Source: Helianthus annuus (taxonomy: Eukaryota > Streptophyta > Magnoliopsida > Asterales > Asteraceae). Taken from it: a DNA stretch of 64,000 nt. The notes under the pieces are model-generated. The model made no database searches. It was given only the letters and a program-made list of their open reading frames with translations, and had not been told where the DNA came from. Position numbers and translations under genes: made by a program. Of this stretch, positions 1-10,059 are shown piece by piece (within the stretch, counting starts at the first letter, position 1; each line of letters begins with the position of its first letter). Location: assembly GCF_002127325.2 (NCBI RefSeq), contig NC_035449.2, positions 77,352,693 to 77,416,692 on the forward strand, written 5' to 3'.

Positions 1-49
1 AAAAGTTTAAACTTTTTTACCCATCCTAAAATCCTATTATCTTATGACT

Positions 50-477
50 TGTTGGACCGTTCTAAGACCCGAAAAGTCAGTCGAAGTAGTTCATCTTTAC
101 ATACGAAGGCGGAATCAACGTAAGTAAAGTAACAACAGCTAATCCTTTCAATTCCTTGTGTTTTTATTGCTTTCTGATAAAATTTCAGCAGAGTTTCAGC
201 ACCGTAGCACACACATACATCGTTACAAATGATGAACCGCTCCTGCCTATATATAGTGCTTCTGGGTCGCTTATGTGACATGCCAAATAAGCGATCCAGA
301 TCACTTGTTCCTATAAGCGATCCAGAATATGACAAATAAGCGGTCCACATTACATTTTTGACTAATAAGCGATCCTAAGTCTATCTTACACAATATTTAC
401 ACTTTGACCCCCTATAGACCAATCTTTGACTTTAGACTTCTTGTAGACGCAGTCAACAGACATTCCGTGCATCAACA
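50..477 (-). repeat. 3' LTR of Copia A
   Basis: This 428-bp repeat begins TGTTGGACCG and ends GCATCAACA on the plus strand. It matches 10060-10487 at every position I compared. It is the 3' LTR because the polypurine tract adjoins its inner end at 478. It contains several copies of the AAGCGATCC motif (about 290-375). Confidence 0.95.
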
Positions 478-490
478 GACTCCCCCTTGG
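478..490 (-). other. Polypurine tract of Copia A
   Basis: On the minus strand the bases next to the 3' LTR read CCAAGGGGGAGTC. This is the usual Copia polypurine primer for plus-strand DNA synthesis, and its position fixes the orientation of the element. Confidence 0.85.
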
Positions 491-2072
491 ATGTTGACGT
501 AGTCTTTTAGCATCTTTAGATCCGTAGTCTTCAGTCTTTGTCTTTTCACCAACTCTGTCTATCTTTCATCAGCATCCTTCACAGGTTCTAGAACTGACTC
601 CATACTTCCCATTAGCTGTTGACCCAGACTCCCCCTCTTACTGACTCCCCCTCTCATTATGCTAGAATCTTGAGATATATGGTTCAAGCTTTTGCAATTT
701 GCCTCCGTTGGGAAATATTGTCCAAACCTGTTACTCAACCAATAATATTACAATCTATCTTTTCAATCAATAAACACTAATTCAATCAGTTAAAGAAATC
801 CACTCAAGTTTTCAAGTTCAAGTTAATGACCCTGAATACTTGATTAATCTACCAGATTCAAATTAATGACCCTGGTTGATCTTTGACGAATCATACTGAT
901 TTAGTAAAACTATTTTCCAATTTTCTTTCTGAAAATAACAAGTATCAACTTAATGAACTTGTTTGTGACTTTGAAAAACAAACATTTTTCACCAATGTAA
1001 GCTCTCCTCATTCTTCAGCTCAGAATCTCCTGCATCTGCTTCATCTTACTAGAATCCGACAATCAACTTTCCACTCTGGTTTGTCTAAAATAAAGCTGAA
1101 ATAAAATCTTTTTGGATTTTAAGATGATCTAAACTAAGAAATGAAATAACAGAAAACTTAAATTGCAGAAAATAAACTATTTACAAGTTTGTTTTTGGCG
1201 AGCGTGTCAGGGAATCATATCAGCTTTTCAGACAGATTACAAGTACCGTTAAACTACATTACATACTCAGATTTAAACAATTCACCTCGATTGTTGATAT
1301 ACTGATCCATCTTAAATTTTCATACAAACTTCAATCTATTCAGGATACTGTTTAAGTGTTTTAAGAACTTAGATCAATCCATGTGTCCCACCTTTTGAAT
1401 ATACTCCCGTATCCAGAATCCCAATATTCAGTCTTACAGGCAAAAATACTACAATGATGTCTGTACATAAATTAGGGTATGCGAGAACTGAGGGATCTCA
1501 GGTCAGAACTTCCGTTCAGCAGAGAGATATCAGCTTCGACTTTGCAGTGTGTTCCCTTTAGAGAATCTTTTCAGCTACAACAACTGATTATCAATTTTAT
1601 TGTCTAATCAGCTGAGGGCTTTATGCTATATTTCAAGCATTTTGGTGAAAGTATTAGCCAGGGACTAGGTCAGAACCACCGTTCAGCAGAAGTCCCGGAA
1701 TAATACCCCAGACATCATAGAGTATAACCACCTAGTATATCAGAATACGAGACATTTCAAACGAGATTTCAGGGGTTACCTATATATTCAAGTAGTGTTC
1801 CCCATAAATTTCACAAGTTTGAAATTTTAGGTTTATATCCCGAATAAATCTACTAAATGTACAAAAACCTATCGACACATCATTAGTGAGACTGTTTAAC
1901 TCATTTTGTCTTTCCAAATCTTTAGCATACTGTAATTGTCTAGCTGATGTACTATCATTTTCCCTATATACACAAGCTCTTTTTCAATTTTATCATGTTT
2001 TTGTATTTTAGCATTTTTTTACTGTTTTTGTATTTTTCTGAAAATAAAATATGTACAACTATCTATATCCCC
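491..2072 (-). other. Non-coding 3' region of Copia A, between pol and 3' LTR
   Basis: About 1.6 kb with no credible reading frame. Other Copia elements in this window carry an extra gene at this position, but no trace of it is recognisable here. An imperfect direct repeat is visible: GGTCAGAACTTCCGTTCAGC near 1501 and GGTCAGAACCACCGTTCAGC near 1668. The rest is AT-rich and I see nothing else in it. Confidence 0.7.
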
Positions 2073-3134
2073 CTAAATACCAAAACACGTAAAAAATCGA
2101 CAAACCATCGCAGATTGTTTTTCATCTTCATCCGCAACAGTACTCTCATCAACGCTCACAACTCCATCCGACACCGAAAGCAATTTCATACCATTAAGTT
2201 TTAACAAATATAGAAACCTATTTTTATCAAAAGCTTTGGTATGCAAATCAGCTTTTTGTTCATCAGTGTGGATTTTCTCAATTCGTATCAACTTTTTCTC
2301 GAAGCAATCGCGAATAAAGTGATGACGAATCTCGATATGTTTAGTTTTAGCGTGATGTACTGGATTTTTAGTTATATTAATTGCGGCCTCATTATCAACA
2401 AACAGAGGTGTGTTAAGAAACTGCAAACCGTAGTCGCGCATCTGTTGCTGTATCCACAGGATCTGAGAGCAGCAACTGCTAGCAGAAACATACTCCGCTT
2501 CACATGTAGATAGCGCCACAGATGTTTGTTTCTTACACTGCCAAGTAACTAATCTCGGACCAAAGAACTGGCATCCTGCAGTTGTTGATTTCGCATTAAT
2601 TTTGCAGCATCCGAAATCTGAATCGGAAAACCCTTCGAGTGTAAAATCGCCTTTGCGAGGATACCACAACCCCAATGTGGGTGTGCCTTTCAAGTAACGT
2701 AAAATCCTCTTCACAATAATCATGTGCGATTCTCTCGGGTTAGACTGAAATCTTGCTGCGAGGCACGTTGGGTACATGATGTCAGGATGTGAAGCAGTTA
2801 GGTACATTAAAGAACCTATCATGGATCGATAAAGTGTCTCATCAACCCTGTCTCCGGTGAGATCTGGGTGAATTCCATGATTAGTCGCAAGTGGGGTAGC
2901 AGCTGGAGTAGAACTTGACATTCCAAATTTCTCCAGAATATCATGCACGTACTTCGTTTGATGAATGAAAATCCCTTCAGAAAGTTGTTCAACTTGTAAT
3001 CCCAGAAAGAATTTCATCTCCCCCATTGAAGACATTTCAAATTTGTGCTTCATCACCTGTTCGAAATCTTTGCATAATTTCTCATTCGTCGACCCAAAAA
3101 TTATATCATCTACATAAATCTGTACTATCAGAAA
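2073..3134 (-). CDS. pol: Copia A pol, C-terminal part: end of reverse transcriptase and RNase H
   Basis: This is the downstream portion of pol, in a different frame from 3106-5592. It opens in the reverse transcriptase palm with the catalytic box YVDDIIFGS (near 3105), continues with FFLGLQVEQ and LMYLTASHPDIMY, and ends with a Copia RNase H: CEAEYVSAS, VDNEAAI and the KHIEIRHHFIRD block. The 3' end of the frame lies at 2073 with typical Copia length, so the C-terminus looks complete. The preceding part of this frame, up to 3371, is not coding for pol. The break lies in a run of three A on the plus strand at 3132-3134, consistent with a single-base indel just upstream of the catalytic aspartates. 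As it stands the polyprotein cannot be made without frameshifting. Confidence 0.88.
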   Translation of the reverse strand, partial: FLIVQIYVDDIIFGSTNEKLCKDFEQVMKHKFEMSSMGEMKFFLGLQVEQLSEGIFIHQTKYVHDILEKFGMSSSTPAATPLATNHGIHPDLTGDRVDETLYRSMIGSLMYLTASHPDIMYPTCLAARFQSNPRESHMIIVKRILRYLKGTPTLGLWYPRKGDFTLEGFSDSDFGCCKINAKSTTAGCQFFGPRLVTWQCKKQTSVALSTCEAEYVSASSCCSQILWIQQQMRDYGLQFLNTPLFVDNEAAINITKNPVHHAKTKHIEIRHHFIRDCFEKKLIRIEKIHTDEQKADLHTKAFDKNRFLYLLKLNGMKLLSVSDGVVSVDESTVADEDEKQSAMVCRFFTCFGI

Positions 3135-5592
3135 GATGACCATCAACGACTTTAGTGAAGAGAGTGGCATCCACTTTTCCACGTATGAACTGGTTAGCAA
3201 GTAGGTGTTGAGACAAAGTCTCGTACCAGGCTCTCGGCGCCTGATGTAGACCATACAACGCTTTGTCCAGCAGATAAACTTTGTTCTTGTGGATTGGGTC
3301 AGTAAAGCCCGGCGGCTGACCAACATAAACCTCCTCTTTGACCTTCCCATAAAGAAACGCTGATTTAACATCTAACTGAAATACTTTGAAATTCTTCCAA
3401 GACGCAAATGCTAGGAAAATTCTGATAGCCTCTAGTCGTGCGACAGGAGCATAGACTTCGGTAAAATCAATCCCCTCCTGTTGACTAAAGCCCTGAACAA
3501 CGAGTCGAGCTTTGTCCCTTACAACCACTCCTCTGTCGTCCCTCTTACATTTGAAAACCCATTTTGTATTGATTTTTCTTTGACCATCCGGTAAATCAAC
3601 CAACTTCCACACACCTAACTTCTCAAACTGACTTAATTCTTCTTGCATCGCTATGACCCAAGAGTCTTCAGTAAGCGCCTCTTTGTAAGTTCGCGGTTCG
3701 ACCTGCGAGATAAAACAACTTAATGAAAATTCAGTTTGTAAAGGTGCTACAGTAGAATAAAAACATGTTAAGCCCTGGTCAATTTGATGTCTCGTCCGAA
3801 CGCCCGATTGCAATTCTCCTATTATCAACTCCTCTGGATGATAAGAAAGAGTTCGCGGCATCACTTCGCTTGGAACTTCTACATTTCCCTCCAGATTAGT
3901 AACATTCTGCTCTGCATCTTGTTCACCAACTTGGTTTGTTTGACTTGACAACTGGATCTGCTCCCCCTCAAGATCTGAATCACCATGGTCAAAAACTGGC
4001 ATGTTTTCAGCTTCTTGATCATCATTTACCTCTGACTGATTACCAGGAGCAACTTCATCATCATGTTCACCAGCGTTACTAGGACCTGCTTCAGCATCAT
4101 TTGAAGTCTCCCGAGGTCTGCTAGAATACTCTGCTGGAAACCTGAGCGATGATTCATACTCTCGTAAAATATCCAGCTCATCAAAGAAATCTTCCTCTTC
4201 CTCTGATTCTTCTCTCATGTCAAACGATTCCCAAAGTTTGTCATAATGAAAACGCCATGAATCACCAGGATTCTGAGGCGGCATAGTATAACCCTGACAT
4301 TCAACATTTGCTGCTTCAATAATACGCTTTTCACATGGAACAAAGACACGCCGTGTAGGACCTGAATATCCAACAAATATTCCTTCAAAGTTCTTTGAAC
4401 CAAACTTGCCATTCGGCTCTATTACCGTACAGGGTGACCCAAACGGTTCTAGATACTTCAAATTCGGCTTGCGTTTATTGATTAGCTCAAAACACGTCTT
4501 GTTGAACTTCTTCACAGTAAGAACTCTATTGAGAGTATAGCATGCAGCAGAAACAGCTTCAGCCCAGAAATTAATAGGTAACTTGGAATCTGCAAGCATC
4601 GTTCTGGCTGTCTCGATTAGCGTCCGGTTCTTGCGTTCTGCAACTCCATTTTGCTGAGGAGTGTACGGAGCACTAAACTCATGCAGTATACCTCTTTCAT
4701 CACAGTATTCCTCCATCTTACTGGTTTTGAACTCAGTACCATTATCACTTCGAATTCTACAAATCGGTCTCTGGTACAGATTCTCAATTTTCTTAAACAA
4801 TACAATCAAACTATCAAAGGTTTCGTCTTTCGTTTTCAAAAACATGACCCACGAAAATCTGGAGTAGTCATCAGTCACGACCAGACAATAGGAATCTCCT
4901 GTTATACTTTTGACGTTCACTGGACCAAATAAATCCATATGAAGTCTTTCCAAAGGTCTCGAAACTGAATTGACTTGTTTTGTAGGGTGTGACTTTTTCT
5001 TCTGTTTGCCTCTGACACAACTTATGCACTCCCCTTCCAGATGAAAACCTTTAATATTCACTCTAGTGACCAAGTCGTTATGCACTAAGTGATTCATTTT
5101 CCTTAGGTGAATATGCCCCATCTTTCTGTGCCATAACCTTGACTCTTTTTCCGTTGCTCTGGACACAAAACAATGAGCCTGACCCGTGGTTGTAGTAGCA
5201 ACGCTCATGTCCAACACATACAGATCGTTGACTCTTGGTGCCCTCATGATGATCCACTCTTCAGGTATCACAAATCCCGGTTTCAAGATCAAACATTCTT
5301 TGTCGGTGAAATGAGTAGTATACATCCTATCACAGATCTGGGAGATACTCAGTAGGTTGTTCTCCAGCTCAGCGATGTAGTTAACTCTCTCAAACGTGAT
5401 AATGCCATTTGATAATGTTCCTTCACCTATGATCCTTCCTCCTTGATTACCCGCAAAACCCACATAACCACCATTAATGTCATTTACATTATACAGCAAT
5501 GCGGTCTTCCCTGTCATATGCCTTGACGCTCCACTATCCATTATCCACCTGGATACAAGTTTTGGAAGATCTTGCACATAACAAATCATCAT
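3106..5592 (-). CDS. pol: Copia A pol, N-terminal part: protease, integrase, start of reverse transcriptase
   Basis: An 828-residue frame. Near its start lies the aspartic protease box MDSGASRHMTG. Next is the GAG-pre-integrase zinc region (HRKMGHIHLRKMNH ... CISCVRGKQ), then the integrase core with its three acidic residues in MDLFGP, RSDNGTEF and NGVAERKNR. An acidic, low-complexity linker follows (about residues 470-590), then the Copia reverse transcriptase start: YKEALTEDSW, KWVFKCKR, YAPVARLEAIR, FQLDVKSAFL and ALYGLHQAPRAWYE. The frame stops just before the YVDD box because of the frameshift at 3132-3134. Its first ATG follows a TAA at 5593-5595 and lies in a different frame from gag, so how pol would be translated is unclear. 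Confidence 0.92.
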   Translation of the reverse strand: MMICYVQDLPKLVSRWIMDSGASRHMTGKTALLYNVNDINGGYVGFAGNQGGRIIGEGTLSNGIITFERVNYIAELENNLLSISQICDRMYTTHFTDKECLILKPGFVIPEEWIIMRAPRVNDLYVLDMSVATTTTGQAHCFVSRATEKESRLWHRKMGHIHLRKMNHLVHNDLVTRVNIKGFHLEGECISCVRGKQKKKSHPTKQVNSVSRPLERLHMDLFGPVNVKSITGDSYCLVVTDDYSRFSWVMFLKTKDETFDSLIVLFKKIENLYQRPICRIRSDNGTEFKTSKMEEYCDERGILHEFSAPYTPQQNGVAERKNRTLIETARTMLADSKLPINFWAEAVSAACYTLNRVLTVKKFNKTCFELINKRKPNLKYLEPFGSPCTVIEPNGKFGSKNFEGIFVGYSGPTRRVFVPCEKRIIEAANVECQGYTMPPQNPGDSWRFHYDKLWESFDMREESEEEEDFFDELDILREYESSLRFPAEYSSRPRETSNDAEAGPSNAGEHDDEVAPGNQSEVNDDQEAENMPVFDHGDSDLEGEQIQLSSQTNQVGEQDAEQNVTNLEGNVEVPSEVMPRTLSYHPEELIIGELQSGVRTRHQIDQGLTCFYSTVAPLQTEFSLSCFISQVEPRTYKEALTEDSWVIAMQEELSQFEKLGVWKLVDLPDGQRKINTKWVFKCKRDDRGVVVRDKARLVVQGFSQQEGIDFTEVYAPVARLEAIRIFLAFASWKNFKVFQLDVKSAFLYGKVKEEVYVGQPPGFTDPIHKNKVYLLDKALYGLHQAPRAWYETLSQHLLANQFIRGKVDATLFTKVVDGHLSDSTDLCR

Positions 5593-5660
5593 TTAAACAA
5601 CTTCAAGAAAGATGCCGATTCATGCTTCGCAATCCCGAAAGCTCCGGCAATTCAAATTGT

Positions 5661-5858
5661 TTAGTCAAACATGGTGTCCACCCAGGCCTCATCAGCCTTA
5701 GGTGTAACTGTGACTTTGGCAATTTGAATTTTGAAATTCTTAGACTTAAGAAGTGGAAATTGTGCATCATAATCAACCGTAATTGATTCTTCAGCCTTTT
5801 TCACCTCAGAAGTTGAAACTTTCTTCTCAACTTTAGGTTCAATTTTAGGTTTCCACAC
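5661..5858 (-). pseudogene. Copia A gag tail after an in-frame TAG
   Basis: A 66-codon continuation in the same frame as gag, separated from it only by the amber codon at 5859-5861 (CAA TAG GTG on the coding strand). It is rich in lysine and glutamate (EPKVEKKVS, KKAEESITVD) like the end of gag, so it is probably the true gag C-terminus or the gag-protease linker. It ends at TAA 5661-5663. The 68 bases between it and the pol ATG contain no frame linking the two. It has no ATG of its own. Readthrough of the amber codon is possible but unproven. Confidence 0.6.
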
Positions 5859-8800
5859 CTATTGAACTACTGCAACCCTCTTATAAAATGTATCATTTTG
5901 ATTTACCAACTTCTTTACGGGTTCAATTTTTACTTTCAAGTTTTCAATTTGAACATTTTTCTTCCCAACAACTTTCTTCTCAACATACATCGGTGTTTTA
6001 CCCTTCACATCAACTTTTTTTTGTTGAACCTTCACAGCTTCAGTCTTAGGCTTCACATATGTACACTTTCGTGCAATATGACCAACCTGTTCACATCTAA
6101 AACACGTACGAGTATCAGCTACCCTACTCGTGCCTTCAGACTGAGCCTGTGAAGCTCTCTTCTCAAAAAATTCTTTGTTTGATTTTGTAAAAATTTCTTT
6201 TTCTTCATCAGCAAGTGAACTTGAACTATTCACAAACTTTTTCTTTTCGACAAACCTCTTGTTTGCAACATTTCTTTTATGAAACGGTTTACCCCCCTGA
6301 TAACCACCCGACCAATTGTTTCTGTAGTTATTGTAAAAACGTGGTGGATAAACAGTTTTCTTGTTGTAAACCCTCTCTTTCTTTCGACTCAGATTGTTCA
6401 CTGCTGACAACTCGACTTCGACCAGTTTGAAAACATTTGTCAATTTGTTCAGATTAACATTCTCTAATGGAAACTCAGAATCCGAAAACAACTTATCCGA
6501 TCCCGACATCTTGTACATAACAAGATCAGATTCATCATATAAGTTGTCTTTGGACTTTTGCTTCGAAATGTATTTATCTAGAAAACACCCATCCTCCTCA
6601 AAAGTGTCACAATCCGGCTTAAGCACTTTGTCTATCACACTTTTCACCACATCATTTTGGACACCCTCTTCATTGGAAGACGTGAACGTGACATCAATGT
6701 TCTCAGGAAGTGTAACATCACTTTCTTCCTCAATTTCCACCAAACTAGACTGCTTTTTCGTGTAGTTGTCTAAAATTGGCGGTGGAACTTTGTGAAACCC
6801 TACACCCGTTCCATCAGAAAACACATCCTCACCAGCTTTGTTTTTTCCTATAGGTTTGGGAACGATATGCTGCAAAACAAAGCTAGCTGAGCTATAGCTG
6901 TTTAATTTCAACTGAATTCTTTCATTTTCAATCTCAATTTCTTTAACCTTAAGTTTTAATTTTGCAATCTCATCCAGTTGTTCATTAATTGATTTTTCTT
7001 TAAATTGCAACACAGCTCTTAGATGTTCGTTTTCTTTGAATGTTTTGCCGTTTCGATCATCACTGTCTTTCACAACACTTTTAAGTTTCTCAAATTTTTC
7101 GGAGATCTGACGGTTTTCCAGAATTAACTTTTCATTTTCAGTTGTAATTTTGTCACATTTAGTTGTTAATTCATTAAACCGTTCAGTTGAAACTTTTAAC
7201 TCTGTGTCACGATCGAGAATCTGATCTTCTAAAGTTTTAACTTTTGATTTCAGATTCTTGAATTTCTCATCATTCAAATACGTGACAGTACTACAAAAAT
7301 TGCATTGTTTGGTGCAATTTTTGCAGTCAACATTTCCATTGACTTTATTACCTGACCTGGATGTTGACTCACTTTGACTGACCTTCCCTTTTGACTCAGA
7401 GACAGAATTAGAATCTACCTCAAGTGCTTTCGCAGCTAGCACTTTGTCATCCATTTTCTCTAAATTCTCAGTTGTCAACTTCCGAGTCACATCGATCAAC
7501 TCCGTATCAACCATCTTCGATCTCTCAGTCTCTGCGTTTTCTTTCTTCTCTCTCTCTTCTTTTTCCTTTCTCTCTTTTTCTTTCTTCTCCTCAATCATCT
7601 TTGAAGTTGGTGTTCCCCACCACTTATGCTGCCAGTATTCATCCTCTTCTTTGTACTCCTGAATGATGGCTTCAATATCTAGCGTTTTGTCATCAATCGC
7701 CACATTGCCATACCGATCAAGATAGCACTCTCTGTCCGGATCCCAACGATTTGCTCTTCTTGCTTCCAAGTATACACCAGAAAGTCTGATAATCTTTGTT
7801 TCAGCAGTCATCTTCCTGTATTGGTACTTCTGTTCCTCTGTACGATCATCTTTCCATGGAATCGGTTCATCATGACTTGCCATGAAAGCATAACCAACGG
7901 CATCATCTTCCGGCAAAACCTCTTTGCTCCAATCGTAACCCTCATCATCATAAATCACAGCTAACGCCCTCGATTTGTCTCTGTTCTCTTCCTGCTGCTT
8001 CAATCTGGGCGGCTCGGATTTATTCTGATGATAGATTGCCTTCTTGTAATAGTCATCTCGAAACGGATTCTCCGATTCATCAGCATATGCATTCCTGCAT
8101 TCCCTCTTGAAATGACCCTTCTGCTTACACTTAAAGCACGTCACCTTCAATTTATCAAACCCCAACTTTGTAGATGGACCACCGATTGTTTTTCTCCCAG
8201 TAATTTCCATGAAACGTTGCGCACGTCGAACAGCACTTGCCATTGCCCAACGAATGTCAATAAGCTCCATTTCTTCGGGGTCTATCTGATCGTAGTCTTC
8301 TTTTGTCAGATTTGTATTCCCGATCTTTCCAGCCACCAACCCTTCATAAGATTCTAGCACAGACGCCAGAAATACCATTTGTTGCTTGGCCGACTCTTCA
8401 TCAAAATTTTGTGCGTTCTTCAGATCTATTGCGATATTGCAGGAAAACTTTGCATCACAACGACTTGCAGAAGAAGTAGATCCACTGTGATAACCACTGT
8501 GGCTTCCGCTGCTTGAACTGCTTTGACCTTCTTTGCTTGCTGGAGAGACATTCTCAGCAGAAAATGCAGTTTTCGGAGAAGTAGTTTTCGGGATCAAGCT
8601 TTTTGGATAATACAGATCCAGATTCTGCTGATAGGATGAATGATTAACTTTGTATGCTTTCTTCAACTCTAGCTCATGGCTTTCAAGTCTCTCAATCACA
8701 ACATCTGGTTTCAATTCTCCAGGAGCAATAGTATTCTTCAACATCAGTGCATAGTATCTCCAATCCAATTCATCAGGTAGTGAATCAAACAATTTATCAA

Positions 8801-9404
8801 CTATCTCATCATCAGGATAATTGATCTCATGTCGAGCAAGTTCCAGCTTAAGATGACCAAACCGTTCAATCATTTTACACACTGATTCATTTTTCAGACA
8901 TCCAAACATATCAAATTCTTTCCGAAGAAGTTTCTTTTTATTCTTTAGAATCTCTTTGCTTCCGAGACACTTGTTTTTAAGTTTATCCCTCAAATCTTGA
9001 GCATTTGTATAATCTATTAGAGAGATAATATCCTCCCGAACCGATTGAAACAGCAAAGCAACACACTTTTGTTCAGCCACAAAATTATCAATTTCTTCAG
9101 CTGATCTCAATGCTTCGCCATTCTTCTTTCCATTAGCATAACCAGTTTTCATACTCTTCCAACTGGGAAAGGCGAATGCCATCAACCGATCTTCAAACTT
9201 TGTTGCCCACCTGCTGTAATCTTCTATAGCCATCAACTTAGGAGGTTTGTTAAATGTTCCAAATGCACTTTCGGACTCCCAAGCTTCTTTCTTTTTCTCT
9301 TTTGGTTGATTTTCGTTCGTATTGTTCGATGTAGAATCGTTGTTTCCTGAACTTCCTGTGAATGCGTACATGTCGCTAAATGGATTCAAGAACATATCAT
9401 CCAT
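5859..9404 (-). CDS. gag: Copia A long gag with two zinc knuckles and a coiled coil
   Basis: The capsid protein of the element, 1,181 residues from the first ATG (9402-9404); the open frame extends 10 codons further upstream without an ATG. An N-terminal gag domain (KPPKLMAIEDYSRWATKFE, then WRYYALMLKN) spans about residues 50-270. A serine-rich stretch follows, then a CCHC knuckle CFKCKQKGHFKREC near 8097-8140. Next come a lysine/glutamate-rich helix near 7510-7600 and a long heptad-like coiled coil at about 6900-7280. A second CCHC knuckle, CFRCEQVGHIARKC, lies near 6065-6106. Ordinary Copia gags are roughly 300-400 residues, so this is about three times longer. Copia B has the same order. 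Expanded gags are known in Sireviruses. The frame is free of stops over its whole length. Confidence 0.9.
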   Translation of the reverse strand: MDDMFLNPFSDMYAFTGSSGNNDSTSNNTNENQPKEKKKEAWESESAFGTFNKPPKLMAIEDYSRWATKFEDRLMAFAFPSWKSMKTGYANGKKNGEALRSAEEIDNFVAEQKCVALLFQSVREDIISLIDYTNAQDLRDKLKNKCLGSKEILKNKKKLLRKEFDMFGCLKNESVCKMIERFGHLKLELARHEINYPDDEIVDKLFDSLPDELDWRYYALMLKNTIAPGELKPDVVIERLESHELELKKAYKVNHSSYQQNLDLYYPKSLIPKTTSPKTAFSAENVSPASKEGQSSSSSGSHSGYHSGSTSSASRCDAKFSCNIAIDLKNAQNFDEESAKQQMVFLASVLESYEGLVAGKIGNTNLTKEDYDQIDPEEMELIDIRWAMASAVRRAQRFMEITGRKTIGGPSTKLGFDKLKVTCFKCKQKGHFKRECRNAYADESENPFRDDYYKKAIYHQNKSEPPRLKQQEENRDKSRALAVIYDDEGYDWSKEVLPEDDAVGYAFMASHDEPIPWKDDRTEEQKYQYRKMTAETKIIRLSGVYLEARRANRWDPDRECYLDRYGNVAIDDKTLDIEAIIQEYKEEDEYWQHKWWGTPTSKMIEEKKEKERKEKEEREKKENAETERSKMVDTELIDVTRKLTTENLEKMDDKVLAAKALEVDSNSVSESKGKVSQSESTSRSGNKVNGNVDCKNCTKQCNFCSTVTYLNDEKFKNLKSKVKTLEDQILDRDTELKVSTERFNELTTKCDKITTENEKLILENRQISEKFEKLKSVVKDSDDRNGKTFKENEHLRAVLQFKEKSINEQLDEIAKLKLKVKEIEIENERIQLKLNSYSSASFVLQHIVPKPIGKNKAGEDVFSDGTGVGFHKVPPPILDNYTKKQSSLVEIEEESDVTLPENIDVTFTSSNEEGVQNDVVKSVIDKVLKPDCDTFEEDGCFLDKYISKQKSKDNLYDESDLVMYKMSGSDKLFSDSEFPLENVNLNKLTNVFKLVEVELSAVNNLSRKKERVYNKKTVYPPRFYNNYRNNWSGGYQGGKPFHKRNVANKRFVEKKKFVNSSSSLADEEKEIFTKSNKEFFEKRASQAQSEGTSRVADTRTCFRCEQVGHIARKCTYVKPKTEAVKVQQKKVDVKGKTPMYVEKKVVGKKNVQIENLKVKIEPVKKLVNQNDTFYKRVAVVQ

Positions 9405-9454
9405 TTTGAACGTACCTGCAAAATCAGACAACACTTAGAAAAATTTCGGTTTTG

Positions 9455-9835
9455 AAGAATATCAGTTCACAAAAGCGATCCTGTCTAAACAGTTTGACAG
9501 AAAAGCGATCCAGTATATGTTCGTAAACGCGTACCAGACAGTAATGACTAAGTCCTCTCGAGCGATCCACAATATGTCAAATAAGCGACCGAGAGTATGT
9601 ACGTTCGAGCGATCCAGAGAATGATCGTTCGAGCGGTTAAAATACTGTCCGTTCGAGCGGTTCAAGTAAGTTCGAATAAGCGGTTCAAACTTATGGTCGT
9701 TCGAGCGGTTCTACTATATCCGTTCGAGCGATCCTGAGAACAAAGTTATCCAAAAGAGCGGTCCTAAATGTGAATTGGAGCGATCCAAGCAGGTTTGGTT
9801 CAAATAAGCGATCCGATGTCCGAAAAAGCGATTGA
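9455..9835 (-). repeat. Leader of Copia A with dispersed AAGCGATCC / GTTCGAGCG repeats
   Basis: Between the PBS and gag, a short motif recurs about fifteen times, as AAGCGATCC, GAGCGATCC or GAGCGGTTC, often preceded by AATA or GTTC and spaced about 20-30 bases apart. The same motif occurs in the U3/R part of both LTRs (for example 10297-10384). It codes for nothing. It could act in RNA packaging, dimerisation or transcription, but no function can be read from sequence. Confidence 0.75.
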
Positions 9836-10045
9836 TAGTTTTTAGCTTGTTTTAACCATTTTAATCCGTATTTTTACCCGATTCTTTCTAGGGTTTGTTA
9901 AAAGTGTGTTTTACATATTATACTCAAATTTCAGACAATTTTGACCATAGGAACCACTAGAAACTGAAAAAGTATGAGAGAAAGTGAGTAGAAAAGAAAG
10001 ATTTCTGCAGATTTGTGCTGTCGTAGTATGAACTCCTCGTCCTGA

Positions 10046-10057
10046 GCTCTGATACCA
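10046..10057 (-). other. Primer binding site of Copia A (initiator Met tRNA)
   Basis: On the minus strand it reads TGGTATCAGAGC, the standard complement of the 3' end of plant initiator methionine tRNA. It lies two bases inside the 5' LTR. This fixes 10060-10487 as the 5' LTR. Confidence 0.93.
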
Positions 10058-10059
10058 CT

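Noticed and set aside
10046..10057. Possible tRNA gene at the Met primer sites
   Set aside because: Only the 12-base complement to the tRNA 3' end is present; no cloverleaf surrounds it.
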